Source: Novosphingobium sp. SG751A (GTDB lineage: Bacteria > Pseudomonadota > Alphaproteobacteria > Sphingomonadales > Sphingomonadaceae). Taken from it: a DNA stretch of 64,000 nt. The notes under the pieces are model-generated. The model saw nothing but the letters and a program-made list of their open reading frames with translations, had not been told where the DNA came from and searched no databases. A program made the position numbers and the translations under genes. The DNA lies in NCBI RefSeq assembly GCF_013149295.1, contig NZ_JABGCB010000009.1:124001-188000 (forward strand), given 5' to 3'. Positions 8,022 to 15,773 of this stretch are shown in pieces; within the stretch, counting starts at the first letter, position 1; every line of letters starts with the position of its first letter.

Positions 8022-9009
8022 TCATATCGTTTAGCGCTGCGCTCAACACCTCGGCCCCGTCTTCCATCACCCAGCGCGCCGCCAGCCCCCGCCGATCCGC
8101 CATTTCCCGCCCCTGATCCGGCCCCAACACGCTCATCGCGCTGGCCCAGCCATCAGCGATCATCGCTTGGGGGTGGATCACGCTGCACGCCAGCACGCCA
8201 TTATGCGCCGGACGCCCGGTGGCCGGATCAAGATTATGCCCGCCGCGAACATAGGTGCCCGACGTCGCCACCGCCAGACCATGCAGTGCGATTCGCAAGG
8301 GAGCCAGGCTCGTCGGATTTGGGGCCATGCCCAGCGGATTTTCCAGATCCACCCACCATGGCTGGCCATCGCTCTGCACGCCCCAGCCGAACAATTCGCC
8401 GCCTACCTCGACCAGCCCATGGCGCACGCCCATCGCCCGCAGCATCGCGGCAAGTGCATCGACGCCGTAGCCCTTGGCAATGCCCGACAGATCAAGCGAC
8501 ACTTCGCCCGGTTGGCGCAATCGTCCTGCCGCACCATCCCATGCCAGACGTGAAACATCGCAAAGGGCGCGCAGCGCAGCCACTTCATCATCACCGGGCG
8601 GCAAGGCCACAGGCCCGGACGGACCAAAGCCCCAGCGATCAACCAGCCGCCCCATGGCCGGGCTGAACGCGCCCCCGCTGGCCTGCGCCAGATCGAGCGA
8701 GGCCTCGATTACATGGGCGAAATCGGGCGAGAGCGAGGCCCATTCGCCGCCTTGTAAATTGTTGAAAAGGCAAAGCTCACTGTCGGACTGCCAATGGCTC
8801 ATCTGGCGCACCAGATCATCGAGCCGCGCGGCAATCGTCCCGCGCAGATCATCGCCGGCCCAGACCGCGCTAACCCGCCAGACCGTGCCCATGGTCTGAC
8901 CCGAAAGCGCCACCACGGGCGCCTTCGGGTCCAGTCCGCGCAGGGCATCGCCGTCAATGACCGAGGGCAGGGCGACACGCACCTGCGCCATCCCCGCCCC
9001 CGTCATCAT
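8011..9009 (-). CDS. apbE: FAD:protein FMN transferase (ApbE)
   Basis: Transfers FMN from FAD to a Thr of exported flavoproteins through a phosphoester bond. The start at 9009 shares a base with the upstream stop (TGATG), giving 332 residues; an earlier frame extension would run into the upstream gene. Family motifs are SGQTMGTVWRV near the N-terminus, LSGIAKGYGVD, VEVGGELFGWG, and the C-terminal active-site region TSGTYVRGGHNLDPATGRPAHNG followed by ADGWASAMSVLG. No clear signal peptide or lipobox is seen, which is unusual as many ApbE proteins are periplasmic. It is last in an operon that also encodes its likely target (DUF2271). Confidence 0.93.
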   Translation of the reverse strand: MMTGAGMAQVRVALPSVIDGDALRGLDPKAPVVALSGQTMGTVWRVSAVWAGDDLRGTIAARLDDLVRQMSHWQSDSELCLFNNLQGGEWASLSPDFAHVIEASLDLAQASGGAFSPAMGRLVDRWGFGPSGPVALPPGDDEVAALRALCDVSRLAWDGAAGRLRQPGEVSLDLSGIAKGYGVDALAAMLRAMGVRHGLVEVGGELFGWGVQSDGQPWWVDLENPLGMAPNPTSLAPLRIALHGLAVATSGTYVRGGHNLDPATGRPAHNGVLACSVIHPQAMIADGWASAMSVLGPDQGREMADRRGLAARWVMEDGAEVLSAALNDMIAN

Positions 9010-9974
9010 CAGGGCGCCATCACCTCGACGGTGGCGGTATAGGTCATCCGACGCTCGGTGGCGCGCGGGGTGGCGGGGTGGTTGTCGGTGGCGCTCACGG
9101 TCATCCAATACATGCCCGCGCCGGTCCACTTGACCGTGGCCACGCCATTGGCATCGGTGGTGACATCATAGCCGCCCTCGGCGTCGCGATAGCGCTTGCC
9201 GCCCGGAATGACCGTCAGCTTGAGGCCCTTGGCGGGCTTGCCGTCGATCAGGAAGCGGAACTTGCCCGGTTCGTTCGACACCAGATCGTCGGGATGGGTG
9301 ACGGGATCGAATTCCAGCCCCTTGCCGGTGGGCTTGAACAGGGTGGTGGTGGGCGCGCCGCGCGTGACGAAGACCTCGTTGCGGCTGATCGCTTCGGTCA
9401 GTTTCAGATCGGTGGCATTGGCCGGAATGGCATCGAGCGCCACGGTTTCCAACGGAGCGCCGCCCGGACCACCGGGCCCGCGACCCTCACCGGGACCACC
9501 GGGGCCGCGTCCTTCACCGGCCGGACCACTCGGGCCACGGCCTTCACCGCCGGGACCCCCCGGACCCATCGCGCCCGCGGGCGGACCGGGGCGGCGGCCA
9601 ACGCGCTTTTCCACGCCATCGACCTTGAAGCTGCCCATCACGTTAAAGCCCTCGGTGCCGATCTTCCACGTGCCCGGTTGGGTCAGGTGAACGTCGAAAG
9701 TGCTGCGATAGCGGGCGGTGACGCCATGCTCGATCTTGCCCGGCGTGCCGTCTGGCGCGGTCACCTTGACCTGAGCCAGTTGCATCGGGAAATGGTCGGG
9801 GAAGAACAGGTCGTTCGACACGGCGGCATCGATACTGGCCCAGGGATCTTCGTCCGAATAATTGGTGGCGACCGGCAGCAGCCACTGGCGATGCGCCGAA
9901 GCCGTCATCGGCAGCGCAAGGGCAGAAGCGCCCGCCAGCAGGGCAAGCGACTTGAAAATCATCTTTTTGGCCAT
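9009..9974 (-). CDS. Exported DUF4198-domain protein with Gly-Pro-rich insert
   Basis: 321 residues with a signal peptide (ending TASA-H, residue 27). The mature protein begins with His (HRQWLLP), the residue that in this NikM/CopC-like family can serve as a metal ligand. The DUF4198 beta-sandwich is split by a Gly/Pro-rich stretch at residues 129-173, with repeated EGRGPxGP units. The C-terminal half (PGKFRFLIDGKPAKGLKLTV, YWMTVSA) is Ig-like. DUF4198 proteins are commonly found near metal or TonB-dependent uptake genes. It is co-transcribed with PepSY, DUF2271 and apbE. Exact role unknown; possibly a metal- or siderophore-handling periplasmic partner. Confidence 0.85.
   Translation of the reverse strand: MAKKMIFKSLALLAGASALALPMTASAHRQWLLPVATNYSDEDPWASIDAAVSNDLFFPDHFPMQLAQVKVTAPDGTPGKIEHGVTARYRSTFDVHLTQPGTWKIGTEGFNVMGSFKVDGVEKRVGRRPGPPAGAMGPGGPGGEGRGPSGPAGEGRGPGGPGEGRGPGGPGGAPLETVALDAIPANATDLKLTEAISRNEVFVTRGAPTTTLFKPTGKGLEFDPVTHPDDLVSNEPGKFRFLIDGKPAKGLKLTVIPGGKRYRDAEGGYDVTTDANGVATVKWTGAGMYWMTVSATDNHPATPRATERRMTYTATVEVMAP
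9456..9590 (-). repeat. Collagen-like Gly/Pro-rich coding repeat
   Basis: Encodes residues 129-173 of the DUF4198 protein, with three to four imperfect copies of EGRGPxGPxG units flanked by further GPGGPGG. Such repeats are prone to length variation by slippage. The linker is probably flexible and surface exposed. Confidence 0.75.
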
Positions 9975-10012
9975 GGGGAGGCTCCTTGATGTTTTGGGGG
10001 CAGGGTGGGGGA

Positions 10013-10489
10013 TCAGGGGAGGGTGACGGCGACTGCGCCGATTTCGCCGGTTCCAGCCGACTTGCCGCCGGTCTTGGCCATGGTGAAGGGCACGCTGACC
10101 AGTTCGCGGCCGCCGGTCTCGCGCGCAGCTTCAACCTTGAGCGTATAGGCGCCGGGCTTGAGATCGGCGGGCAGGGGGATGGTGTGATGGCCCGGCGCGC
10201 GGGTGGCGCCCGAAATGCCCGCGGGCGGCGTGCCGATGTTGCGCCCGGCCACGCGCCACCATCCGCGCAGGTCGGAAAGCCATTTCGTGCCCGGATCGCC
10301 GCGATGGTCGGCGTCATACCAGATGGCGACGGTGCGCGGCTGGATGCCTGCGCCCTCGACCCAGATGGCGACATAGGGGCGATGATATTCGGCAACGTTC
10401 AGGCGCGGCAGGTCGATCGAGATCGAACCGGCCATTGCTACGCCCGGTGCCAAGGCCAGGACGGGGGCAAGCAGGGAGGAGGGTTTCAT
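10013..10489 (-). CDS. Exported DUF2271 protein, probable ApbE substrate
   Basis: 158 residues with a signal peptide (LLAPVLALAPGVAMA-GS, about residue 20). The DUF2271 domain follows (YHRPYVAIWVEG, WYDAD, KWLSDLRGWWRVAG). At residues 93-96 it contains SGAT (GISGATRAPGHH), the sequence class that ApbE modifies by attaching FMN to the Thr, here T96. Since apbE is two genes downstream, this protein is likely a flavinylated periplasmic redox carrier. That is an inference from motif and context. It lies 11 bp downstream of the PepSY gene and 38 bp before the DUF4198 start. Confidence 0.87.
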   Translation of the reverse strand: MKPSSLLAPVLALAPGVAMAGSISIDLPRLNVAEYHRPYVAIWVEGAGIQPRTVAIWYDADHRGDPGTKWLSDLRGWWRVAGRNIGTPPAGISGATRAPGHHTIPLPADLKPGAYTLKVEAARETGGRELVSVPFTMAKTGGKSAGTGEIGAVAVTLP

Positions 10490-10500
10490 CAAATCTTCCT

Positions 10501-11124
10501 TTAAGGAACAAGGAAATGGATAAGCAGCAGCGGTGCAATCAGCCCCAGCCCCACCAGCGGCCATGTCGAACGGCGACGCTTGGAATGGAGTTGCAGCAGC
10601 AGCAGGCCGGTGAGTGTGAAGACCACGCAGGCCACCGCGAAAATGTCGAGGAACCACACCCAGGGGCCGCCCGCATTGCGCCCCTTGTGGAGATCGTTGG
10701 CCAGCGAGAGCAGGCCACGGTCGGTCATTTCCGCCGTGATGGCGCCATCGGCCGGGTTGATCGAAACAAAGCCATCGCCGCCCGGACGGGGCAGGTTGAC
10801 CGTGATCGCATCCTCGGCCCATTCGGCATCGCGGCCCGAAACATCGATATGGACGGCCTGCTCGACCGCGCTGGCCACGGGCGCGGGCAGGGGGCCGGTG
10901 GTGGCATGATGCGCGCGCAGCAGCACCAGCGCTCCGGCCGACAATTGTCCATTGCGATCCACCACGACCGGTTGGGCGGAAAAGGCGCCCGCATGGTTCA
11001 GCGTGATCCCGGTGATGGCGAAAAACAGCATGCCGATCAGCGAGATCGCCGCGCTGATCCAGTGCCATGTGTGGAACTGGCGCTGCCACCATTGTTTGGC
11101 CGCGCCATTCTTCTTCTTGCTCAT
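10501..11124 (-). CDS. PepSY-associated transmembrane protein
   Basis: 207 residues from ATG 11124, whose ATGA overlaps the stop of the Sel1 gene. One transmembrane helix follows a basic N-terminus (about 20-42, WHWISAAISLIGMLFFAITGI). A periplasmic PepSY-like domain follows, and two C-terminal helices (about 157-177 and 186-205) end it. Histidines in FHTWHW, LNHAG and LHKGRN are placed as in heme-binding PepSY-TM reductases (PiuB/FoxB-type), but this is a short version of those. It probably moves electrons across the inner membrane towards the flavinylated DUF2271 protein or a ferric siderophore; that role is inferred. Confidence 0.85.
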   Translation of the reverse strand: MSKKKNGAAKQWWQRQFHTWHWISAAISLIGMLFFAITGITLNHAGAFSAQPVVVDRNGQLSAGALVLLRAHHATTGPLPAPVASAVEQAVHIDVSGRDAEWAEDAITVNLPRPGGDGFVSINPADGAITAEMTDRGLLSLANDLHKGRNAGGPWVWFLDIFAVACVVFTLTGLLLLQLHSKRRRSTWPLVGLGLIAPLLLIHFLVP

Positions 11125-11855
11125 GCCGGGGTCATGTCCGTCGATAAAATCTGGTCGGCAAACCGGCGCAGGCTTTCTTCCTCGCGCCCGTTCAGCCATT
11201 GGGCCATCTGATGGCGGAACCGGGCATGGCCAAGGCGCGCGGCCTCGGCAAGCCAGCGCTGCGCCACTTCCAATCGCCCATGCGCTATTTCCATTCGGGC
11301 ATGGTTGAAGCAGCCGCGAAAATCGCCGCCCTCGGCCGCGCGGGCGTAGTGATAGGCGGCAATGTTCAGATTGACCGGAACTTCCCAGCCATCCTCGTGG
11401 AACGACCCGATCATGTTTTGCGACTTGGCATGGCCCATGGCGGCCGCGCGGCGGAACAATTCCAGCGCGTGTGCGCAATCCTGTTCGACGCCGCGCCCAA
11501 GGGTGAGCGCGGTGGCGTAATTGTAGAGGCCCCAGACATCGCCCTTGTCGGCCGCGGCGGCAAACCATGATGCGGCAAGGTGGGGGGTCTGATCCACGCC
11601 CCAGCCCTGATCGAGACAGCGGCCCACCATGTTCATCGCCGGGGCCAGACCCGATTGGGCGGCCTGAACGAACCAGCGGAACGCGCCCTGCGGATCGGTG
11701 TCCACACCGTGCCCGTCCAGCAGACACTGGCCGTAATGCAGCGCGGCGAGGCGGTCGCCGCCCTGTGCTGCATCAAACAGCGCAGCGGCGGCGCCGGCGG
11801 GTTCCCCCGCCAGCACCGCCCGCCACTCTTCCACCGATAGCGGGGAATGGCTCAT
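11121..11855 (-). CDS. Sel1-repeat (TPR-like) protein
   Basis: 244 residues from ATG 11855, which sits 2 bp after the receptor stop. A TTG 6 bp further upstream is an alternative. At least five Sel1-like helical repeats run from about residue 25 to 220, with the usual A-x-x-x-G spacing: AALHYGQCLLDGHGV, PAMNMVGRCLDQGWGV, WGLYNYATALTLGRGV, KSQNMIGSFHEDGWEV. No signal peptide is visible, so it is probably cytoplasmic and scaffolds protein contacts. A Sel1 gene at this position between a siderophore receptor and PepSY suggests a role in assembling or controlling the uptake system; function unproven. Confidence 0.85.
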   Translation of the reverse strand: MSHSPLSVEEWRAVLAGEPAGAAAALFDAAQGGDRLAALHYGQCLLDGHGVDTDPQGAFRWFVQAAQSGLAPAMNMVGRCLDQGWGVDQTPHLAASWFAAAADKGDVWGLYNYATALTLGRGVEQDCAHALELFRRAAAMGHAKSQNMIGSFHEDGWEVPVNLNIAAYHYARAAEGGDFRGCFNHARMEIAHGRLEVAQRWLAEAARLGHARFRHQMAQWLNGREEESLRRFADQILSTDMTPA

Positions 11856-11857
11856 GC

Positions 11858-14197
11858 TCAATACTTCAGGCTCAGGCTGGCCAGCAGGGTGCGGCCAGCC
11901 GCCTGATGGGCATAGTGACTGGTATAGGCCTGATCGTAATACAGTTTGTTGGTCAGGTTGAGCGCCGAGAGCTTGACGCCGACATGATCGGTCAACTGAT
12001 ACGAGGCATTGGCGTCAAAGCGCCAGTAGGAAGGCACATAGACCGCGCGCACCGTGGCGGCCGTGCTGCCATAGCTGTAGCCGCCATAGACCTTGGACAT
12101 ATAGATCGCGCCGCCGCCGATCGTGAACTTGGGCGTGACCTTATAGGTGGTGTTGAGCGTGAAGCTGTCGAGCGGCGTGTTGGGCGCGCGCTTGCCGGTG
12201 GTGGCCGATGCGACATAGACCCCGCCGACCAACGTCGAGCCGCTGTTGAGCATCACCGAGGGCATATGCGCCCAGCCGCCGAACAGGCTCCACTTGTCGG
12301 TGACATTGCCGCTGACGCCCAATTCGATGCCGCGCACGCGCTTGTCGCCGATGAAGGTGGCCGCGCCCGTGTCGCTCGTCACGCGCAGATTGGTGGTGCG
12401 CGTCTGGAACACCGCCAGCGAGACCGAGAGGTTCTCGTCAAACAGGTTCCACTTGGTGCCCGCTTCATAGGTGGTGGTCTTTTGCACCTTGAGGCTGTTG
12501 GGGTCCAGGTTCGCCGTGGTCAGCGTATTGTCTTCGGTGCCCTGAGCCAGGAATGTGCCCGGAGCGACAGCCGAGGTCGAGGTGCTGATATAGAAGCTGC
12601 CGTTCGGGCGGGGCTTGTAAACCAGACCGGCCTGATAGGTGAACAGGTTGTCTACCCGGCGCTGCCACGTGCGGGCGGCGGTAAAGGGGGCGGCCACGGC
12701 CGCGCTGGCATGGGTCAGATAGCGGTCATAGCGCCCGCCAAGGTTGAGCAGCAGCTTGTCGGTCAGCGTGATCGTGTCAAACGCATAGGCCGAAAGCGTC
12801 GTCCAGTCGGCAAAGGTCATCGAGGCGGTGCCCGCCTTGACGACACTGCCGGTCCAGGGATCGAGCGGGTTGGGATTGGATGCGCTGGTGCAGATATAGT
12901 TGCTGCCGGTGCTGGCGGTGGCGCAGGCTTGGGCTGCGGCGATGGCGGTGCCGCTGGTGTCGGCATAGTAATTGCCGATGGCCGACTTTTGCCAGTTATA
13001 TTCAAGGCCTGCGGCAAACGAGTGCTGGATGCCGCCGGTGTTGAACTTGCCGGACAGATCAAGCTGTTCGACCAGGCCGTCCTGCGTGCTGTAGCGCGCG
13101 TTGGAACGGCGCGAGATCGTGCCGTAGGTGTAGAGGTTGCCGCGCGAATCGTCGGGCTGGGTCCAGAGGTAGTTCTGCTCGGTGTTGGTATAGCGCAGCG
13201 TGTTGCGCAGCTTCAGATCCTTGGCCAGTTGCGTTTCAAACCGCGCGCCAAAGCCGTCGGTGTTGGTCGTGCGGAAATCGCGGTCGGTCAGGCCGTAGAA
13301 CGTGCCGCGGCTGCGCTGGACCGTGCCGCCGCCGGCGGTGGTGAAGGCCGAGGTGCCCAGCGGGGCGATTTCGGTGTAGCCGGCGGGCAGCGAGGAGGCG
13401 ATGCGCGTATAGGGAATGCCCTGATCGGGCAGCTCGCTCGACTGCATGTGATAGAAGTCGAGCGTCAGGCTGGTGGGGCCGGTCATGCCGATTTTCAGCG
13501 AGGGCGCGATGCCCCAGCGGCGCTGCCACACATAGTCGCGGCCCGCCACGCCCTGATCGTGATACATGGCGGCCACGCGCGCGCCGACGAAATCGCTGAT
13601 CGGCTGGTTGATGTCCAGCGTGAAGCGCTTGTAATCCTTGGTGCCATAGGAGGCGTCGGCATTGATGAAGCGACGCTTTTCCGGGCGCTTGGACACGATG
13701 TTGATCGAACCGCCGGCATTGCCCGAACCATTGGTGATGCCATCGGAACCCTTGGTGATTTCGATGGCTTCGACCGCGAATGTTTCGCGGCTGGTGGCGG
13801 CAATATCGCGCACGCCGTCCAGATAGATTGAGTTCTGGCTGTCCGAGCCGCGCAGGAAAGGACGGTCGCCCAGCGGATTGCCGCCTTCGCCCGCGCCCAG
13901 CGTGATGCCCGGCACCGTGCGCAGCGCCTCGGCCAGCGTGGTCGAGGAGGTGTCTTCCAGCACCTGACGCGTCACCACCGTGATCGAGCGGGGGGTGTCG
14001 ACCAGATCGGCGGTTGCTTTGGGCGAGGACTGGCGCTCGGTCTTATAGGTGCCGCCCGTGACGGCGGTGTCGGTGACGGCAAAGCTGCCCAGATCGGCCT
14101 GCTGGGGGGTCTTTTCGGCGGCCAGCGCGGGATTGGCGATGGCCGGTGCGATCAGCGATGCGGCGCCGAGCAGAAGAGGTTTGCTGCCGGAGGTCAT
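11858..14197 (-). CDS. TonB-dependent siderophore receptor (Fiu/FhuA-like)
   Basis: 779-residue outer-membrane receptor. The N-terminal signal peptide ends near PALA-AE. The plug domain (about 50-170) contains VDTPRSITVVTRQVLED, AEALRTVPGITLGAGEGG and SIYLDGVRDIAATSRETFAVEAIEI, features of catecholate-siderophore receptors. The barrel ends in the aromatic terminal strand TLLASLSLKY. First gene of the operon with Sel1, PepSY, DUF2271, DUF4198 and apbE. Two 17-bp TTGC-N9-GCAA-type palindromes lie within 65 bp upstream, suggesting derepression under iron limitation. The exact siderophore cannot be read from sequence. Confidence 0.95.
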   Translation of the reverse strand: MTSGSKPLLLGAASLIAPAIANPALAAEKTPQQADLGSFAVTDTAVTGGTYKTERQSSPKATADLVDTPRSITVVTRQVLEDTSSTTLAEALRTVPGITLGAGEGGNPLGDRPFLRGSDSQNSIYLDGVRDIAATSRETFAVEAIEITKGSDGITNGSGNAGGSINIVSKRPEKRRFINADASYGTKDYKRFTLDINQPISDFVGARVAAMYHDQGVAGRDYVWQRRWGIAPSLKIGMTGPTSLTLDFYHMQSSELPDQGIPYTRIASSLPAGYTEIAPLGTSAFTTAGGGTVQRSRGTFYGLTDRDFRTTNTDGFGARFETQLAKDLKLRNTLRYTNTEQNYLWTQPDDSRGNLYTYGTISRRSNARYSTQDGLVEQLDLSGKFNTGGIQHSFAAGLEYNWQKSAIGNYYADTSGTAIAAAQACATASTGSNYICTSASNPNPLDPWTGSVVKAGTASMTFADWTTLSAYAFDTITLTDKLLLNLGGRYDRYLTHASAAVAAPFTAARTWQRRVDNLFTYQAGLVYKPRPNGSFYISTSTSAVAPGTFLAQGTEDNTLTTANLDPNSLKVQKTTTYEAGTKWNLFDENLSVSLAVFQTRTTNLRVTSDTGAATFIGDKRVRGIELGVSGNVTDKWSLFGGWAHMPSVMLNSGSTLVGGVYVASATTGKRAPNTPLDSFTLNTTYKVTPKFTIGGGAIYMSKVYGGYSYGSTAATVRAVYVPSYWRFDANASYQLTDHVGVKLSALNLTNKLYYDQAYTSHYAHQAAGRTLLASLSLKY

Positions 14198-14209
14198 GGG
14201 TTTTCCTTA

Positions 14210-14226
14210 TTGCGATTAAGTTGCAA
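14210..14226. promoter_or_regulatory. Candidate iron-responsive operator (TTGC-N9-GCAA), copy 3
   Basis: TTGCGATTAAGTTGCAA lies 12 bp upstream of the siderophore receptor start at 14197 and matches in length and arms the two sites before the tonB-family gene. Likely a Fur-type operator; regulator inferred. Confidence 0.55.
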
Positions 14227-14241
14227 GAGCCTATTGAGCAA

Positions 14242-14258
14242 ATGCGAATGCGTTGCAA
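14242..14258. promoter_or_regulatory. Candidate iron-responsive operator, imperfect copy 4
   Basis: ATGCGAATGCGTTGCAA differs from TTGC-N9-GCAA by one base in the left arm. Its start is 32 bp upstream of copy 3, about three helical turns, as would suit cooperative binding. Confidence 0.4.
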
Positions 14259-14504
14259 TAGGAAAAATGAATAAAAATTCATTGCCTTTTCCCTCGATCA
14301 GGCCCGCGCGAAATTTAAACCGGCGATAACCAGCGCCGCCCGCGCTCTGGGCGAAAACCGCAACGATTCCGCCCGATTTACGCTCTTTTTCTGCGGGGCC
14401 GCCCAAGGGATTTTGCCTAGATCCCGACCCTTTGGATTTTAGAAATTTGCCGCCAGTTGCAGGGTCTCGCGTCGAAACTCAGACAAAAAGTCCATGCAGG
14501 CCCT

Positions 14505-15764
14505 ATGCTCAAACGGATCGATCCCCATAAAGCGCAACTTGGTATGTTCATTCACAAGCTGGAGGGCAACTGGTTCAGCCATCCCTTCTGGCGCGGGCGC
14601 TTTTTGCTGACCGATGAGGACCGACTCGCCCGGCTGCGCGCCAGCGATGTGGCCGCGGTGATCATCGATACGGAGCGCGGATGCGATGTGGAGGATGGCG
14701 AACCGGTGGCGTTTATGGCGCCCCTCACGCCCCGGCGGCGGCGTCAGATGCTGCTGGAGGAACAGAAGGCCGCCCAGCGCCAGCCCAACGCGCTGACCTC
14801 GCGCAGCATGGCCCGCGAATTTGGCCGCGCCGAACAGGTGGCCGACATGGGCGCCAAGGTCATCTCGCGCGCCTTTATCGAGGCGCGGCTGGGCAAGGCG
14901 ATCCAGCCCGAGGTGGTGGCTCCGGTGGTCGAAGCGGTGTTCGCCTCGGTCCAGCGTTACCCCTATGCCTTTAACGGGCTGATGCGGTGCAAGCGTGATA
15001 TGGAATATCTGTTTCGCCATGCGCTGGCGACGACGGCGCTGATGATCTCGCTGGGGCGGCAGATGAAGCTGTCGCACGAACAAATGCATGATGCGGGCCT
15101 TGTCGGCCTGCTGATGGACAGCGGCATTGCGCTGCTGCCCGTGCCTGATGGATGGCAGGGCGATTGGCGGGATTTGCCCGAGCGGGCGGTGCGCGAGCAT
15201 GTGCTGTTCGGACGCGATTTCGTGGCGACGGGCGGGTTCGACGAGGCGGTGGTGCGCGCCTGCTATGAGCATCACGAGCGGATGGACGGCGCGGGCTATC
15301 CAGAAGGCGCGCCGGGCGAGGGGATCAGCCTGCTGGGCCGGATGGCGGCGATTTGCGATGCCTATGATGATCTGGCCAATCCGTTTGACGGCGAGAGCGT
15401 ATCGGACCCGGCCTATGTGATTGAAAAGATGCAGGGTGATGCGGGGGCCTTTGATCCCGACATCTTGCGCGAATTCATTGTCGCGGTGGGGGTCTATCCG
15501 GTGGGCTCGATCGTGCTGCTGGCCTCGCACCGGCTGGCCATGGTGGTGGACCAGAATCCCGACGATCCGGCCAGCCCCACAGTGCGCTGTTTCCATTCGC
15601 TCAAACTGGGCCGGGCGGTGGCGCAGGAAACGGTCGATCTGAGCAATTGCTATGGCAAGGACCGGATCGTGGGCGCGGCCGACAGCGCGCTGCTGGCGCA
15701 GGCCAATCTGCCCAATCTGGGCCAGATGCGGATGAAACTGCTGGCCGCGGCCTGTGCCGGTTAG
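14505..15764 (+). CDS. HD-GYP domain protein with degenerate HD dyad
   Basis: 419 residues from ATG 14505, where the product begins MLKRIDPHKAQLGMFIHKLEG as in DUF3391-HD-GYP proteins. An ATG at position 14493 or the frame start at 14457 would add up to 16 residues. DUF3391 spans about 1-100 and HD-GYP about 150-330. The GYP half is well kept (HHERMDGAGYPEG, ISLLGRMAAICDAYDDL), but the diagnostic LLHDIGK is LLMDSGI here, with the His replaced by Met and the Lys by Ile. Loss of this metal ligand suggests poor or no cyclic-di-GMP hydrolysis; it may act as a c-di-GMP sensor. Confidence 0.88.
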   Translation: MLKRIDPHKAQLGMFIHKLEGNWFSHPFWRGRFLLTDEDRLARLRASDVAAVIIDTERGCDVEDGEPVAFMAPLTPRRRRQMLLEEQKAAQRQPNALTSRSMAREFGRAEQVADMGAKVISRAFIEARLGKAIQPEVVAPVVEAVFASVQRYPYAFNGLMRCKRDMEYLFRHALATTALMISLGRQMKLSHEQMHDAGLVGLLMDSGIALLPVPDGWQGDWRDLPERAVREHVLFGRDFVATGGFDEAVVRACYEHHERMDGAGYPEGAPGEGISLLGRMAAICDAYDDLANPFDGESVSDPAYVIEKMQGDAGAFDPDILREFIVAVGVYPVGSIVLLASHRLAMVVDQNPDDPASPTVRCFHSLKLGRAVAQETVDLSNCYGKDRIVGAADSALLAQANLPNLGQMRMKLLAAACAG

Positions 15765-15773
15765 ATCTATGCG

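Larger units (their letters stand above)
14198..14504. other. Divergent intergenic region, siderophore receptor / HD-GYP gene
   Basis: About 307 bp with locally AT-rich sequence near the receptor. It holds two TTGC-N9-GCAA-type sites (annotated separately) and a perfect ATGAAT-AAAA-ATTCAT hairpin at 14267-14282. Towards the HD-GYP gene the sequence is ordinary and no further motif is recognised. Confidence 0.6.

Noticed and set aside
9311..9390. Second ApbE flavinylation motif in the DUF4198 protein (TRGAPTTT)
   Set aside because: It lacks the SGAT order, and Pro replaces the acceptor position, so it is not a convincing target.
11567..13831. A 754-residue plus-strand open frame
   Set aside because: It is entirely antisense to the siderophore receptor gene and reads as Arg/Gly/Ala-rich low-complexity sequence. 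High GC keeps antisense frames open.
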